Source: Candidatus Nitrosotalea sp. FS (lineage in GTDB: Archaea > Thermoproteota > Nitrososphaeria > Nitrososphaerales > Nitrosopumilaceae). From it: 25,363 nt of DNA. Below the pieces are notes generated by a model. That model was not told the origin of the DNA. It did no database searches and saw only the letters and a list, made by a program, of their open reading frames with translations. A program made the position numbers and the translations under genes. Below, piece by piece: positions 7,030 through 14,353 of the stretch. Numbering within the stretch: the first letter of the stretch is position 1; every line of letters begins with the position of its first letter. The stretch covers positions 11,277-36,639 of the forward strand of contig NZ_RCMC01000271.1 of NCBI RefSeq assembly GCF_011319475.1, read 5' to 3'.

Positions 7030-7332
7030 ATGCCAATCGCAATTCTTCCAGACGTTGATGAACAGAGATGTATAGGTTGTGCACTATGTGTAGAAATCTG
7101 TACTTCTCTTGGCCCAGACGTTCTTCGTGTAAAACCAGTAGATGGTTGGAAGAGAGGTAAAGCATTTGTATTTTATCCAGAAAGATGCATCTCAGACGGA
7201 GCATGCATTGGAGTTTGCCCAACAAAAGCAATCTTCTGGATGAGACCAATGACTTACACTCCAGGTCAACCAGTACCTCTACACAAGAACGGTATATTCG
7301 TAAAAGGCTGGGCAGAAGACGCCGCACTATAA
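7030..7332 (+). CDS. Dicluster ferredoxin with a Cys-to-Asp ligand change
   Basis: A 100-residue bacterial-type ferredoxin, a soluble low-potential electron carrier. The first motif is the full CIGCALCVEIC (Cys14, 17, 20, 24). The second is CISDGACIGVCP, with Cys53, Asp56, Cys59 and Cys63: Asp56 sits where the second Cys is expected. By the family's ligand sharing, cluster I uses Cys14/17/20 and Cys63 and should be a normal [4Fe-4S], while cluster II has Cys53, Asp56, Cys59 and Cys24. It could hold a [3Fe-4S] or an Asp-ligated [4Fe-4S] cluster, as known for Sulfolobus- and Pyrococcus-type ferredoxins. An 18-residue Trp/Lys-containing stretch separates the motifs, and a Pro-rich C-terminal tail of about 30 residues follows. 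Single-gene unit with its own TATA box and T-rich terminator. Confidence 0.92.
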   Translation: MPIAILPDVDEQRCIGCALCVEICTSLGPDVLRVKPVDGWKRGKAFVFYPERCISDGACIGVCPTKAIFWMRPMTYTPGQPVPLHKNGIFVKGWAEDAAL

Positions 7333-7344
7333 AAGCGGAATCTA

Positions 7345-7365
7345 TCTTCTTTTTTATTATTTTTT
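7345..7365 (+). terminator. T-rich terminator after the ferredoxin
   Basis: A run of mostly T starts 13 bp after the ferredoxin stop and overlaps the stop codon of the convergent transglycosylase gene (TAA on the minus strand at 7357-7359). Confidence 0.5.
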
Positions 7366-8871
7366 AGTATTGAAAAATCTTAATTTTATTTTCATTCCCT
7401 TGGAATGGAACTTTAAAAATTCATCTTTCATTGCATAGATGTTTTTGAATTTGTTGTGTTTAAGAAACATGTTCCAAGTCTTGGCAAATTCTGGAAACTC
7501 ATCATAATCATAATCTGTATCCGATATGACATAGTGAGCTGCAGGATAAACATCTGATAACTCCACAGGTATTATTCCTAGATATGGGTTGTATTGACAA
7601 AACTGTATGTCATCAAGTTTAGAAGAGAATTTCTTTTTCAGGCTGTTATATTCTGATGACGCGTAAAATGGTCTGACTCCACCATCTGGAACAATTACTA
7701 GGGTCTTCTTTTTTGTCCTAAATTTGCGTACGAGCAAATGAAATCTCAAAACTTCAGGTCTGAATTGATCCTCTTTTGAGAATAGAAACACTGCATTATC
7801 CTTGTATCTAGGAGTAGTTTCTGTGAAAAACGATGTATTTTTGGTAAAAACTGGTATGCTCTCAAATAATTTGGGATGGGCACGTGCCTTTCTTATGGTG
7901 TATTCCCATAGTCGTCCCTCATGAATGGCCTCCTTTACCCTGTCCACTTCGGCCTTTATGGCATACAGATTATGAAGTGCAATTTTGTTAGTTCTTTCCT
8001 CTTTGTCTAGAGATGACATCTCCTTTGGTTTTATTCTGGTACAGATTTCGCAGTTGCAGGCAAAATATGCTACTTCTGAAATGTGTGCAGTGCCATCCTC
8101 CATGATGTATCTATCATGTTTTGCATACAGCATGTATGATGCAGAATCAAAGGTATCACAACCAAGGGATACTGCAAGTGGTATTGTAAGTGGATGTCCT
8201 GCCCCAAACAAATGAAGCGGAATGGAATCTGGAATGTTCTTCTTTGCAGTCATTATCATTTTGGCAAGTAATTTGTATTCATATGATTCCATAAACTCCA
8301 CTGGACTGCCTAATGCTAACATCTGAAAACCTGAATCAATGAGTGCCTTTGTTGATTTTTTGACTAGATCAGAATGTTCGCTACCCTGAATTGGCCCGAC
8401 CCAAATCTGTCCATTGTCATCTCTTGTGTCCAATGTCTCTTTTGAGACTCGTAGTGTATGCTGTACATACTCTATTGCTTTCTTTTTTGATAGTCCAAGT
8501 CCTGTTGGACGATCAAGAGGAATTGCAATATCTGTCTTTATTCCTTTTTCAAAGTCCGCAATTTTTCTATAATCAACATCAATGTCACCATATTCTAGGA
8601 CTTGATATCCGCCAGAATCTGTCATTATTGCACCGTCATAATCAATTATCTTGTGAATGCCTTGTTTTATTGCCTCGTCTCCATACCTCTTCAATGTTAT
8701 GTATGCATTTGTTATGACCAGATCAAATCCCATCTCTCTTAATTTTTTAGCGGGAATTTTTTGCTTGACGGGATGAATTACTGGAACAAATGCAGGAGTT
8801 TCAATTTTACCATGATTTGTATGCAGTATTCCTATTCTTCCTGCCATATCTGATTTTTTTATCTCAAACAT
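7357..8871 (-). CDS. tgtA: Archaeal tRNA-guanine(15) transglycosylase (ArcTGT)
   Basis: Exchanges guanine 15 in the tRNA D-loop for preQ0, the first tRNA step to archaeosine. The catalytic TIM-barrel holds MTDSGGYQ (nucleophile region, Asp85), GPIQGSEH, the LALGSPVE loop, and the zinc site CNCEIC (Cys272, Cys274, Cys277) with the following His in KIALHNLYA. After about residue 340 comes a second domain (KTLVIVPDGGVRPFY; ELSDVYPAAHYV) like the C1 domain of archaeal TGT/ArcS. The protein stops at 504 residues with no recognisable PUA domain, so it is shorter than the 570-600 residues usual for ArcTGT. The upstream Fap7 gene ends 34 bp away, so the two may be cotranscribed. The ATG start gives the standard N-terminus. 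Confidence 0.95.
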   Translation of the reverse strand: MFEIKKSDMAGRIGILHTNHGKIETPAFVPVIHPVKQKIPAKKLREMGFDLVITNAYITLKRYGDEAIKQGIHKIIDYDGAIMTDSGGYQVLEYGDIDVDYRKIADFEKGIKTDIAIPLDRPTGLGLSKKKAIEYVQHTLRVSKETLDTRDDNGQIWVGPIQGSEHSDLVKKSTKALIDSGFQMLALGSPVEFMESYEYKLLAKMIMTAKKNIPDSIPLHLFGAGHPLTIPLAVSLGCDTFDSASYMLYAKHDRYIMEDGTAHISEVAYFACNCEICTRIKPKEMSSLDKEERTNKIALHNLYAIKAEVDRVKEAIHEGRLWEYTIRKARAHPKLFESIPVFTKNTSFFTETTPRYKDNAVFLFSKEDQFRPEVLRFHLLVRKFRTKKKTLVIVPDGGVRPFYASSEYNSLKKKFSSKLDDIQFCQYNPYLGIIPVELSDVYPAAHYVISDTDYDYDEFPEFAKTWNMFLKHNKFKNIYAMKDEFLKFHSKGMKIKLRFFNTKK

Positions 8872-8905
8872 TTTACATTATAGCCAAATACGACGTAATT
8901 TGAAT

Positions 8906-9457
8906 CTAGTATGGAAAGAATTTTTGCATGTCTCCTTTTTTGAGAATCATGTGTAGCCAGTCTATTTTATCTTCCTTTGTACTTTTTCTCTTAAAAATTA
9001 ATTCCACCTTCTTTGCAGTAGCAGAAATTGATATATCACTTGTATCAATTTGAAATGTCTTTTTCTTACCAAATTCTCGTACTGCGTCATAATATGTTAT
9101 GCCTAATATCTCGCTACCGAGATTTTCAAGTGATTTTTTGGTTGAGTATTTTCTTTTCTTGTATATTGGTTGAAGTCTGTATGGGCTCTTTCTTAATACA
9201 ACTGATACTTTGACATTCTTTGAATCTATTACATATGGTGCAAGATGCCCTACTAGTATGGAATTTTCTGATGCCTTTTTATCTATTATTTTTTTTAGCT
9301 TGTTTACATCTACGTCAAGAGCATGGTTATTCTTTTTAGTTAATCCTTGTTCTATTGCAATCTTGTTGATATCGATAATCTCAAGATTCAGCTTTTTTGA
9401 AATCAACTTGGCTATAGTATGCTTGCCTGTTCCAGGATTTCCAGTTATTATGTTCAA
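8906..9457 (-). CDS. Fap7/AK6-type adenylate kinase (ribosome biogenesis ATPase)
   Basis: A small P-loop NMP-kinase-like ATPase related to eukaryotic Fap7/hCINAP, which acts in maturation of the small ribosomal subunit. The Walker A motif is GNPGTGKHT (residues 6-14) at the extreme N-terminus, as usual. A short NMP-binding region and the segment VVLRKSPYRLQPIYKKRKYS (lid, Arg-rich) follow. The length (183) fits the family. The C-terminal Lys-rich extension ends in DWLHMILKKGD. The start is TTG at 9457, 26 bp from a TATA element. It diverges from the GTPase gene and precedes tgtA. Confidence 0.87.
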   Translation of the reverse strand: MNIITGNPGTGKHTIAKLISKKLNLEIIDINKIAIEQGLTKKNNHALDVDVNKLKKIIDKKASENSILVGHLAPYVIDSKNVKVSVVLRKSPYRLQPIYKKRKYSTKKSLENLGSEILGITYYDAVREFGKKKTFQIDTSDISISATAKKVELIFKRKSTKEDKIDWLHMILKKGDMQKFFPY

Positions 9458-9478
9458 TAAATGTCATCAAATGAATTG

Positions 9479-9487
9479 AAATTAAAC
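9479..9487 (-). promoter_or_regulatory. TATA box of the Fap7 gene
   Basis: GTTTAATTT on the minus strand is centred 26 bp before the TTG at 9457. It supports that unusual start codon. Confidence 0.45.
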
Positions 9488-9498
9488 GCTTTTGGAAT

Positions 9499-9507
9499 AC
9501 TAATAAG
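9499..9507 (+). promoter_or_regulatory. TATA box of the Obg/YchF-like GTPase gene
   Basis: ACTAATAAG is centred 27 bp before the ATG at 9530. It lies inside the longer version that would start at 9461, so it favours the 9530 start. Confidence 0.4.
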
Positions 9508-9529
9508 AGCATATCTCGGACTCTTTTGC

Positions 9530-10723
9530 ATGCAAATTGGTCTATTGGGGAAAACTAATGTTGGCAAATCGACATTTTTTTCAGCTGCAACTCAGACAAC
9601 TGCGCAGATTGGAAATTACCCCTTTACAACTATTGAACCAAATGTGGGAATTGCATATGTTAAGACCGATTGTGCATGCAAACATTTTGCCATGACACAC
9701 AATCATCCATTATGCATTAATGGAACTAGGTATATTGCAGTCAAGCTAATTGATGTTGCAGGCCTTGTACCTGGGGCTCATGAAGGTAAGGGTCTTGGTA
9801 ACAAATTTCTAGATGATGCAAGGACATCTGAAGTTTTAATTCATGTAATAGATGCTTCTGGCTCTACCGACATACAAGGTCAGTCTGTTCCTGTAGGAAC
9901 TCATGATCCTATGGAAGATGTAAAATTTGTTGAAGAGGAGTTTGATCAATGGATGAAACAAATACTTCAACGAGAATGGCAAAAACTTGCTAGAGAATTA
10001 GAGAGTAAAAGCGGGAAGGTGATTCAAGCAATTGCACAGAGATTTAGTGGATTGGGAATAGATGAATATGATGTAGAATCTGTTGTGCATACCTTGAATT
10101 TACAGTCAAAGAAACCTCATGACTGGAATGAAGATGATCTTTCCACATTTATTAAAACACTCAGAAAACGAACAAAGCCCATTATCATAGCTGCAAATAA
10201 ATCGGATTTATGCCATGATCTAGGTATCTTGGATGAGTTTAAAAAAATACACCCAGCTGTTGCATGTAGTGCAGAAACTGAACTCCTTCTAAGAAAAGCT
10301 GCAAAAAATGGCATTATAGATTACCTGCCTGGTGCAAAGTCATTTAAGATAAAAGATGGGCTTAATCTGAATCCACCACAGCAAAAGGCTCTTGAGCTAG
10401 CGGAAAAAGTCATGTCGAAATTGGATGGAACTGGAGTCCAACGGGTTCTTGACTATGCATGTTTTGATCTTTTACAAATGATTACGGTATTTCCTGTGGA
10501 AGATGAAACAAAACTGTGTAACAAAAATGGAGAAGTACTACCTGATGCAAAACTCTTACGTGTGGGTGCAACTGCAAGAGATCTGGCAAAGTCTATACAT
10601 CAAGATCTTGCAAAGGGATTTCTTTTTGCCATAGATGCAAAGACAAAGCAAAGAGTGGGTGCAGAACATCAGCTCAAAAATGGCGACGTCTTGAAAATAG
10701 TATCGACTCTGAGTAGGGGATAG
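9530..10723 (+). CDS. Obg/YchF-family GTPase with TGS domain
   Basis: Translation-associated P-loop NTPase of the COG0012 (YchF/OLA1-like) group. G1 is GKTNVGKST at residues 7-15, the switch region has IGNYPFTTIEPNVG, G3 is DVAGLVPGAHEGKGLG, and a Cys-containing insertion (CACKHFAMTHNHPLC) is present. G4 is NKSD (residues 223-226), the GTP-type motif; true YchF/OLA1 ATPases have NMSE/NxxE here. The C-terminal TGS domain ends with GAEHQLKNGDVLKIVS. A longer reading from the ATG at 9461 would add 23 residues unlike the family and abut the divergent Fap7 start. The family's usual M-x-IGL start and a TATA element 27 bp away favour 9530. Kae1 begins 1 bp after the stop, so both are likely in one transcript. 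Confidence 0.9.
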   Translation: MQIGLLGKTNVGKSTFFSAATQTTAQIGNYPFTTIEPNVGIAYVKTDCACKHFAMTHNHPLCINGTRYIAVKLIDVAGLVPGAHEGKGLGNKFLDDARTSEVLIHVIDASGSTDIQGQSVPVGTHDPMEDVKFVEEEFDQWMKQILQREWQKLARELESKSGKVIQAIAQRFSGLGIDEYDVESVVHTLNLQSKKPHDWNEDDLSTFIKTLRKRTKPIIIAANKSDLCHDLGILDEFKKIHPAVACSAETELLLRKAAKNGIIDYLPGAKSFKIKDGLNLNPPQQKALELAEKVMSKLDGTGVQRVLDYACFDLLQMITVFPVEDETKLCNKNGEVLPDAKLLRVGATARDLAKSIHQDLAKGFLFAIDAKTKQRVGAEHQLKNGDVLKIVSTLSRG

Positions 10724-10724
10724 C

Positions 10725-11708
10725 ATGCTAAGCCTTGGAATAGAGAGCACAGCTCACACATTTTCCTGTGCAATAGTAGAAAAAAAAGGAAGACAGGGAA
10801 AAATTCTTTCTGATGTACGAAAGATCTACAGACCTCCGGAAGGAGAAGGAATACATCCAAGAGAAGCATCTCGACATCACGCTGAAAATTCACCACAAGT
10901 ACTTTCAGAATGTCTCAAAGAGTCTCATGTAACAATAAGTGATCTAGATATGATATCCTATGCAGCAGGTCCAGGTCTTGGACCATGTTTGAGGATTGGC
11001 GCAGTTGTGGCAAGATCTCTTGCTTCTTATTATAATATTCCAATATATCCTGTAAATCATGCATTAGGTCATATCGAACTTGGAAAAATGTTGACTGGAG
11101 CAAAAGATCCTTTGGTATTGCTTGTCTCAGGAGGTCATACTATGATTTTGGCATTTCTTTCAAAGAAGTGGAGAGTTTTTGGTGAAACGCTGGATATTAC
11201 TCTGGGACAATTACTTGATCAAATTGGAAGATATTCTGGGTTTGCATCACCATGTGGACCACGAATTGAAGAACTTGCGTTAAAATCAACAGAGTATATC
11301 CCATTGCCTTATGTTGTAAAGGGAAATGATGTATCATTTTCAGGTTTATTGTCTGCAACAAAACGAGTGATTCCAAAGGGAATAGAGTCAGCATGTTTCT
11401 CGTTGCAAGAAACTGCATTCTCTATGATAGGCGAGGCTACCGAAAGGGCACTCTCATTTACAGGAAAAAAAGAACTCTTGGTTGTTGGCGGGGTTGCAGC
11501 AAACAAGAGGTTGTCTAACATACTTTCAAGCATATGTGAAAGACACAACTGCAAGTTTTTTGTAGTCCCAAAAGAATATGCTGGAGACTGTGGTTCTCAA
11601 ATATCCTGGATTGGATTATTGGAATCATCAAAAAAACCTGGACTAGATCTGAAAGATACTTTTGTAAAACAATCTTGGAGACTAGATACAGTTGAAGTTC
11701 TCTATTAG
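10725..11708 (+). CDS. kae1: Kae1, tRNA threonylcarbamoyladenosine transferase subunit of KEOPS
   Basis: Catalytic ASKHA-fold subunit of the KEOPS complex, which transfers threonylcarbamoyl to A37 of ANN-decoding tRNAs. It has GIESTAHTFS (phosphate 1 loop), HPREASRHHAE (residues 44-54), the metal-binding NHALGHIE (His112, His116), GETLDITLGQLLDQIGR, and GGVAANKRL. The metal Asp is in YAGDCGSQISW. The metal-site Tyr of characterised archaeal Kae1 (in LYVSGG) appears to be Leu133 here (LLVSGGHT), the form seen in bacterial TsaD. The length of 327 is typical of a stand-alone Kae1, unfused to Bud32. It starts 1 bp after the GTPase stop. Its stop codon overlaps, base for base, the stop of the antisense PH-like gene. 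Confidence 0.95.
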   Translation: MLSLGIESTAHTFSCAIVEKKGRQGKILSDVRKIYRPPEGEGIHPREASRHHAENSPQVLSECLKESHVTISDLDMISYAAGPGLGPCLRIGAVVARSLASYYNIPIYPVNHALGHIELGKMLTGAKDPLVLLVSGGHTMILAFLSKKWRVFGETLDITLGQLLDQIGRYSGFASPCGPRIEELALKSTEYIPLPYVVKGNDVSFSGLLSATKRVIPKGIESACFSLQETAFSMIGEATERALSFTGKKELLVVGGVAANKRLSNILSSICERHNCKFFVVPKEYAGDCGSQISWIGLLESSKKPGLDLKDTFVKQSWRLDTVEVLY

Positions 11709-12028
11709 GCAGAATACTTGGAAATAGCTTCTTTCACGTCTTTTTCCCATTTTCCTGTGTTGTATACTCCAAACTTGTAGATTTTTTCACTTTCGTTTGT
11801 TTTTATCTTTATTCGTACTTTTTTTATCAGTCTGCCCTCTTTTGCTACCTCTGTTATCTGATTGAGATTTGCTTCTAAAACTGTTTTTCCAAATTTCTTT
11901 GAAAAATCAATTATTCTACCTTCTGTCTTGTCAAAGGCAATTCTCTTATTTGTTAATGTAAGAATTCCAGGACCTAACGAGTCTTCGGAACAATCCTCTT
12001 GTATTATTCTCTTCTCATCTGGTTCCAT
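11705..12028 (-). CDS. PH/GRAM-like domain protein, hypothetical
   Basis: A soluble protein of about 107 residues with the beta-rich pattern of a PH/GRAM-type fold: 'GPGILTLTNKRIAFDKTEGRI' resembles the GxLxLTNxRLxF strand pair common to bacterial PH and GRAM domains, followed by basic strands (KKVRIKIKTNESEKIYKFG) and a terminal helix (GKWEKDVKEAIS). No catalytic residues are seen; lipid or protein binding is a guess. A GTG at 12034 is possible, but the ATG at 12028 lies 27 bp from a TATA element (12051-12059) and is preferred. The gene sits antisense between kae1 and bud32, and its stop (11705-11707) overlaps that of kae1. Confidence 0.7.
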   Translation of the reverse strand: MEPDEKRIIQEDCSEDSLGPGILTLTNKRIAFDKTEGRIIDFSKKFGKTVLEANLNQITEVAKEGRLIKKVRIKIKTNESEKIYKFGVYNTGKWEKDVKEAISKYSA

Positions 12029-12050
12029 ATTCACTCGTCTTGCATCCTGT

Positions 12051-12059
12051 GTTATAATT
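12051..12059 (-). promoter_or_regulatory. TATA box of the PH-like gene
   Basis: AATTATAAC on the minus strand is centred 27 bp before the ATG at 12028. It lies in the 119-bp divergent region shared with bud32. Confidence 0.4.
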
Positions 12060-12116
12060 GTATTTTTACAAAATTATTGTTCTAAAAACTAGTTTGACGA
12101 AATAACATGATTGTAA

Positions 12117-12125
12117 CTTAAATTA
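12117..12125 (+). promoter_or_regulatory. TATA box of bud32
   Basis: CTTAAATTA is centred 27 bp before the TTG at 12148. It supports a leaderless mRNA starting with TTG. Confidence 0.45.
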
Positions 12126-12147
12126 TGTTTGCCAGACTAGTCTTTCA

Positions 12148-12768
12148 TTGAAACTTGTAAAAAAAGGTGCAGAAGCAGATATTTATGTTGCAATTTGGAA
12201 TGGATTAGATTCTATTTTAAAAATAAGGAAAAAGAAAGATTATCGAGTTCATTCACTTGATATGCGTATACGAACCCTGAGAACAATAAGGGAAGCAAAA
12301 ATGATCTCAGAGACTAAATCTTTCGGAATAACTACACCACTTGTTTATTTTGTAGATGAGAAAAAATGTGAAATATATCTTCAACTCATAAAAGGAAAAC
12401 TTGTTCGAGATCTTCCCTTGAATAAAATCATAAAGATGTGTACAGAAATAGGTAAAATAGTTGGAACTCTTCACAAAAATGGTATAATGCACGGAGATTT
12501 GACTACATCCAATTTCATTCTCTCAGATCAGGGATTGGTAATACTTGATTTTGGGCTTTCACAAAAAACTGACAAGATAGATGATTATGCAATTGATCTT
12601 CGTTTATTCAAGGAAGTTCTAAACAGTGCACATGCTCAAATTGTAGAAGATGCTTGGGTCTCTTTTGTACTGGGATACAGGAAAATATTGGGAAATATGC
12701 TGACAGAAAAAGTCCTAAGTCATGTTTCAGTAATAGAAAAAAGAGGTAGATATGCAAATGTTGTCTGA
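12148..12768 (+). CDS. bud32: Bud32 (PRPK-like) kinase/ATPase of KEOPS
   Basis: Small atypical kinase that binds Kae1 and supports t6A synthesis as an ATPase. Motifs: KKGAEADIY glycine-loop equivalent (residues 5-13), ATP-binding Lys25 in SILKIRKKKDYR, the family signature SLDMRIRTLRTIREAKMI, catalytic HGDLTTSN (Asp117, Asn122) and DFG at 134-136. The length (206) is normal for the stand-alone form. The start is TTG; no upstream ATG is in frame, and a TATA element is 27 bp away. The last 17 bp overlap the start of the RdgB gene, a coupling seen in many archaea (Kae1/Bud32/RdgB neighbourhood, recalled knowledge). Confidence 0.94.
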   Translation: MKLVKKGAEADIYVAIWNGLDSILKIRKKKDYRVHSLDMRIRTLRTIREAKMISETKSFGITTPLVYFVDEKKCEIYLQLIKGKLVRDLPLNKIIKMCTEIGKIVGTLHKNGIMHGDLTTSNFILSDQGLVILDFGLSQKTDKIDDYAIDLRLFKEVLNSAHAQIVEDAWVSFVLGYRKILGNMLTEKVLSHVSVIEKRGRYANVV

Positions 12769-13321
12769 CATATTTTTTGTAAGCTCAAACAAAAACAAGT
12801 TTGAAGAGGCACAAAATATTGCCTCAAAGTTTGGTTTAAAACTAGAATTTCTAAAGTCTCATTTACAAGAAATTCAGGCAGATACCTTGGAAGAAATTGC
12901 TACTCATAAAGCCATGAAGGCATTTTCTATTTATTCAAAGCCTATAATTGTAGAAGATGCGGGTCTTTTCATTAAATCGTTAAATGGATTTCCAGGACCC
13001 TATTCCTCATTTGTATTTGATACCATAGGGAACAAAGGAATTTTGCGTCTTGTATCTGTAAAACGAGATGCGGTATTTAGATCAATTATTGCATATTGTG
13101 AAAGAGATGGAGATGTACACTTGTTTAGCGCAGATGTGGCTGGTTCAATATCAAAAAAAGAACATGGCAAACGATGGGGTTTTGATCCCATCTTTATTCC
13201 GACAGGAAAGAATAAAACATATTCTCAACTTAAAGAAAAAAATCAAATATCACACAGATACCTGGCATTGAAAAATTTCTCTAATTGGTATCTAAATAAG
13301 AAGAAATCCAGCGGTCAGTAA
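12752..13321 (+). CDS. rdgB: Non-canonical purine NTP pyrophosphatase (RdgB/HAM1)
   Basis: House-cleaning enzyme that hydrolyses XTP, ITP and dITP to monophosphates. The signature SSNKNKFEEAQ opens the protein, followed by VEDAGLFI with the catalytic Asp, GPYSSF, the WGFDPIFIP substrate loop and ISHRYLALKNF near the end. The length (189) fits. It starts inside the end of bud32 (ATG at 12752; an in-frame ATG at 12758 is equally possible). Its last 41 bp run antisense into the coding sequence of taw1. Confidence 0.94.
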   Translation: MQMLSDIFFVSSNKNKFEEAQNIASKFGLKLEFLKSHLQEIQADTLEEIATHKAMKAFSIYSKPIIVEDAGLFIKSLNGFPGPYSSFVFDTIGNKGILRLVSVKRDAVFRSIIAYCERDGDVHLFSADVAGSISKKEHGKRWGFDPIFIPTGKNKTYSQLKEKNQISHRYLALKNFSNWYLNKKKSSGQ

Positions 13322-14309
13322 ATCGGTTTTGATTTTGAAGAACAACAATCCTAGACATATCACTTTCATCCATGACTGAATAGATTCCACTCTGTTTTGC
13401 TAGTTCATTTGCAAAATGTCTTATCTCTGACATGTCTGGAGAATTTGAATACTGCAATCTGTTAGTTGATCTACCTACATGCATGTACGATTTTATTTCT
13501 ATAAAATGCGCATCAGAACGCTTTATCATTTCTGCATATTCAGGAATTAGTTTTTCATCTGCGTTATAATCCTTGATCAAAGTAAATCGTAGTACAGTTC
13601 TTGTATCCAGTTCCGCAAGCATCTCCAAGCTTGTATTCCATCTCTCCCATGCATCCTTATATTTTGGCCTATTGACTAGGGTAAAGGTCTCATAGTTTGG
13701 AGCATTTGTTGATAGGTACAACTGTGTTGGTAAAGCATCTTCATCTCTTAATCTTTGCAGCATTTCAGGTTCTTGACCATTAGTTACAAGGAAGATTGAT
13801 TTTGTATTTTGTAGGCTCTTTAGATATTTTATCAGATCTGGTAACTGTGGATACATAGTAGGCTCACCTGATAATGAAATTGCATAATGGCTTGGAAGTA
13901 ATGATTCATCAAGCTTTTCTTTGTTACTTTTTGGATCTCCGTAATGACCCATGATCAACTTTCTTCTCTCTTCCATCAAGTTAGTCATGATAACTTCTGG
14001 AGGTGCAACTTTATCTTCTGGCATCTTCAGAGCACTGTAAAATTCCATTGGTCTCCAACAGTATACACACCTATTTTCGCAAAACATTCCAGCTGGTGAA
14101 AATTCCATGCATCTGTGGGTTGAAATGCCATAAAACTTGTGTTTGTAACATTGACCGCCATCCTTGAATGACTTTTTTGTCCAATGACATAATTCTACAG
14201 TTGCGTGATCTGAAATTCCATATTTTGCCTTTTTTAATTGACTCAAAATCATGGGTTTGATCTGAATGAATTCATTCTCCGGTTCAATAGTCTCTCCAGA
14301 ACAACTCAT
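13281..14309 (-). CDS. taw1: Taw1, radical-SAM 4-demethylwyosine synthase
   Basis: Condenses pyruvate carbons with N1-methylguanosine 37 of tRNA-Phe to make 4-demethylwyosine, the tricyclic base of archaeal and eukaryotic wyosine. The radical-SAM cluster motif is CENRCVYC (Cys77, Cys81, Cys84). Three further Cys (41, 54, 67), each 13 residues apart, match the second [4Fe-4S] cluster site of Methanocaldococcus TYW1. The GE motif (LSGEPTMYPQLP) and VTNGQEPEMLQRL follow. Unlike eukaryotic TYW1 there is no flavodoxin domain, as usual in archaea. The ATG start is 25 bp from a TATA box. The end overlaps the convergent rdgB by 41 bp. Confidence 0.95.
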   Translation of the reverse strand: MSCSGETIEPENEFIQIKPMILSQLKKAKYGISDHATVELCHWTKKSFKDGGQCYKHKFYGISTHRCMEFSPAGMFCENRCVYCWRPMEFYSALKMPEDKVAPPEVIMTNLMEERRKLIMGHYGDPKSNKEKLDESLLPSHYAISLSGEPTMYPQLPDLIKYLKSLQNTKSIFLVTNGQEPEMLQRLRDEDALPTQLYLSTNAPNYETFTLVNRPKYKDAWERWNTSLEMLAELDTRTVLRFTLIKDYNADEKLIPEYAEMIKRSDAHFIEIKSYMHVGRSTNRLQYSNSPDMSEIRHFANELAKQSGIYSVMDESDMSRIVVLQNQNRFTDRWISSYLDTN

Positions 14310-14328
14310 GATCAGATTTCGGTGCTGG

Positions 14329-14338
14329 TTTTAAATAA
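14329..14338 (-). promoter_or_regulatory. TATA box of taw1
   Basis: TTATTTAAAA on the minus strand is centred 25 bp before the ATG at 14309. It lies 16 bp beyond the 3' end of the 42-aa membrane protein gene. Confidence 0.5.
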
Positions 14339-14353
14339 ATCTAGGGTGTGATT

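Noticed and set aside
7019..7327. 102-aa minus-strand frame antisense to the ferredoxin
   Set aside because: It mirrors the ferredoxin coding frame, has low-complexity Leu/Arg/Ser composition and no promoter; a shadow frame.
8391..8717. 108-aa plus-strand frame inside tgtA
   Set aside because: Antisense shadow of well-conserved transglycosylase motifs; composition (Leu/His/Ser/Cys) is not protein-like.
9461..9529. 23-residue N-terminal extension of the Obg/YchF-like GTPase
   Set aside because: Family members start directly before the P-loop, and the segment contains the probable promoter.
12035..12147. C/D-box small RNA in the intergenic region
   Set aside because: No RTGATGA box paired with CTGA at a suitable distance; the stretch is explained by two divergent TATA promoters.
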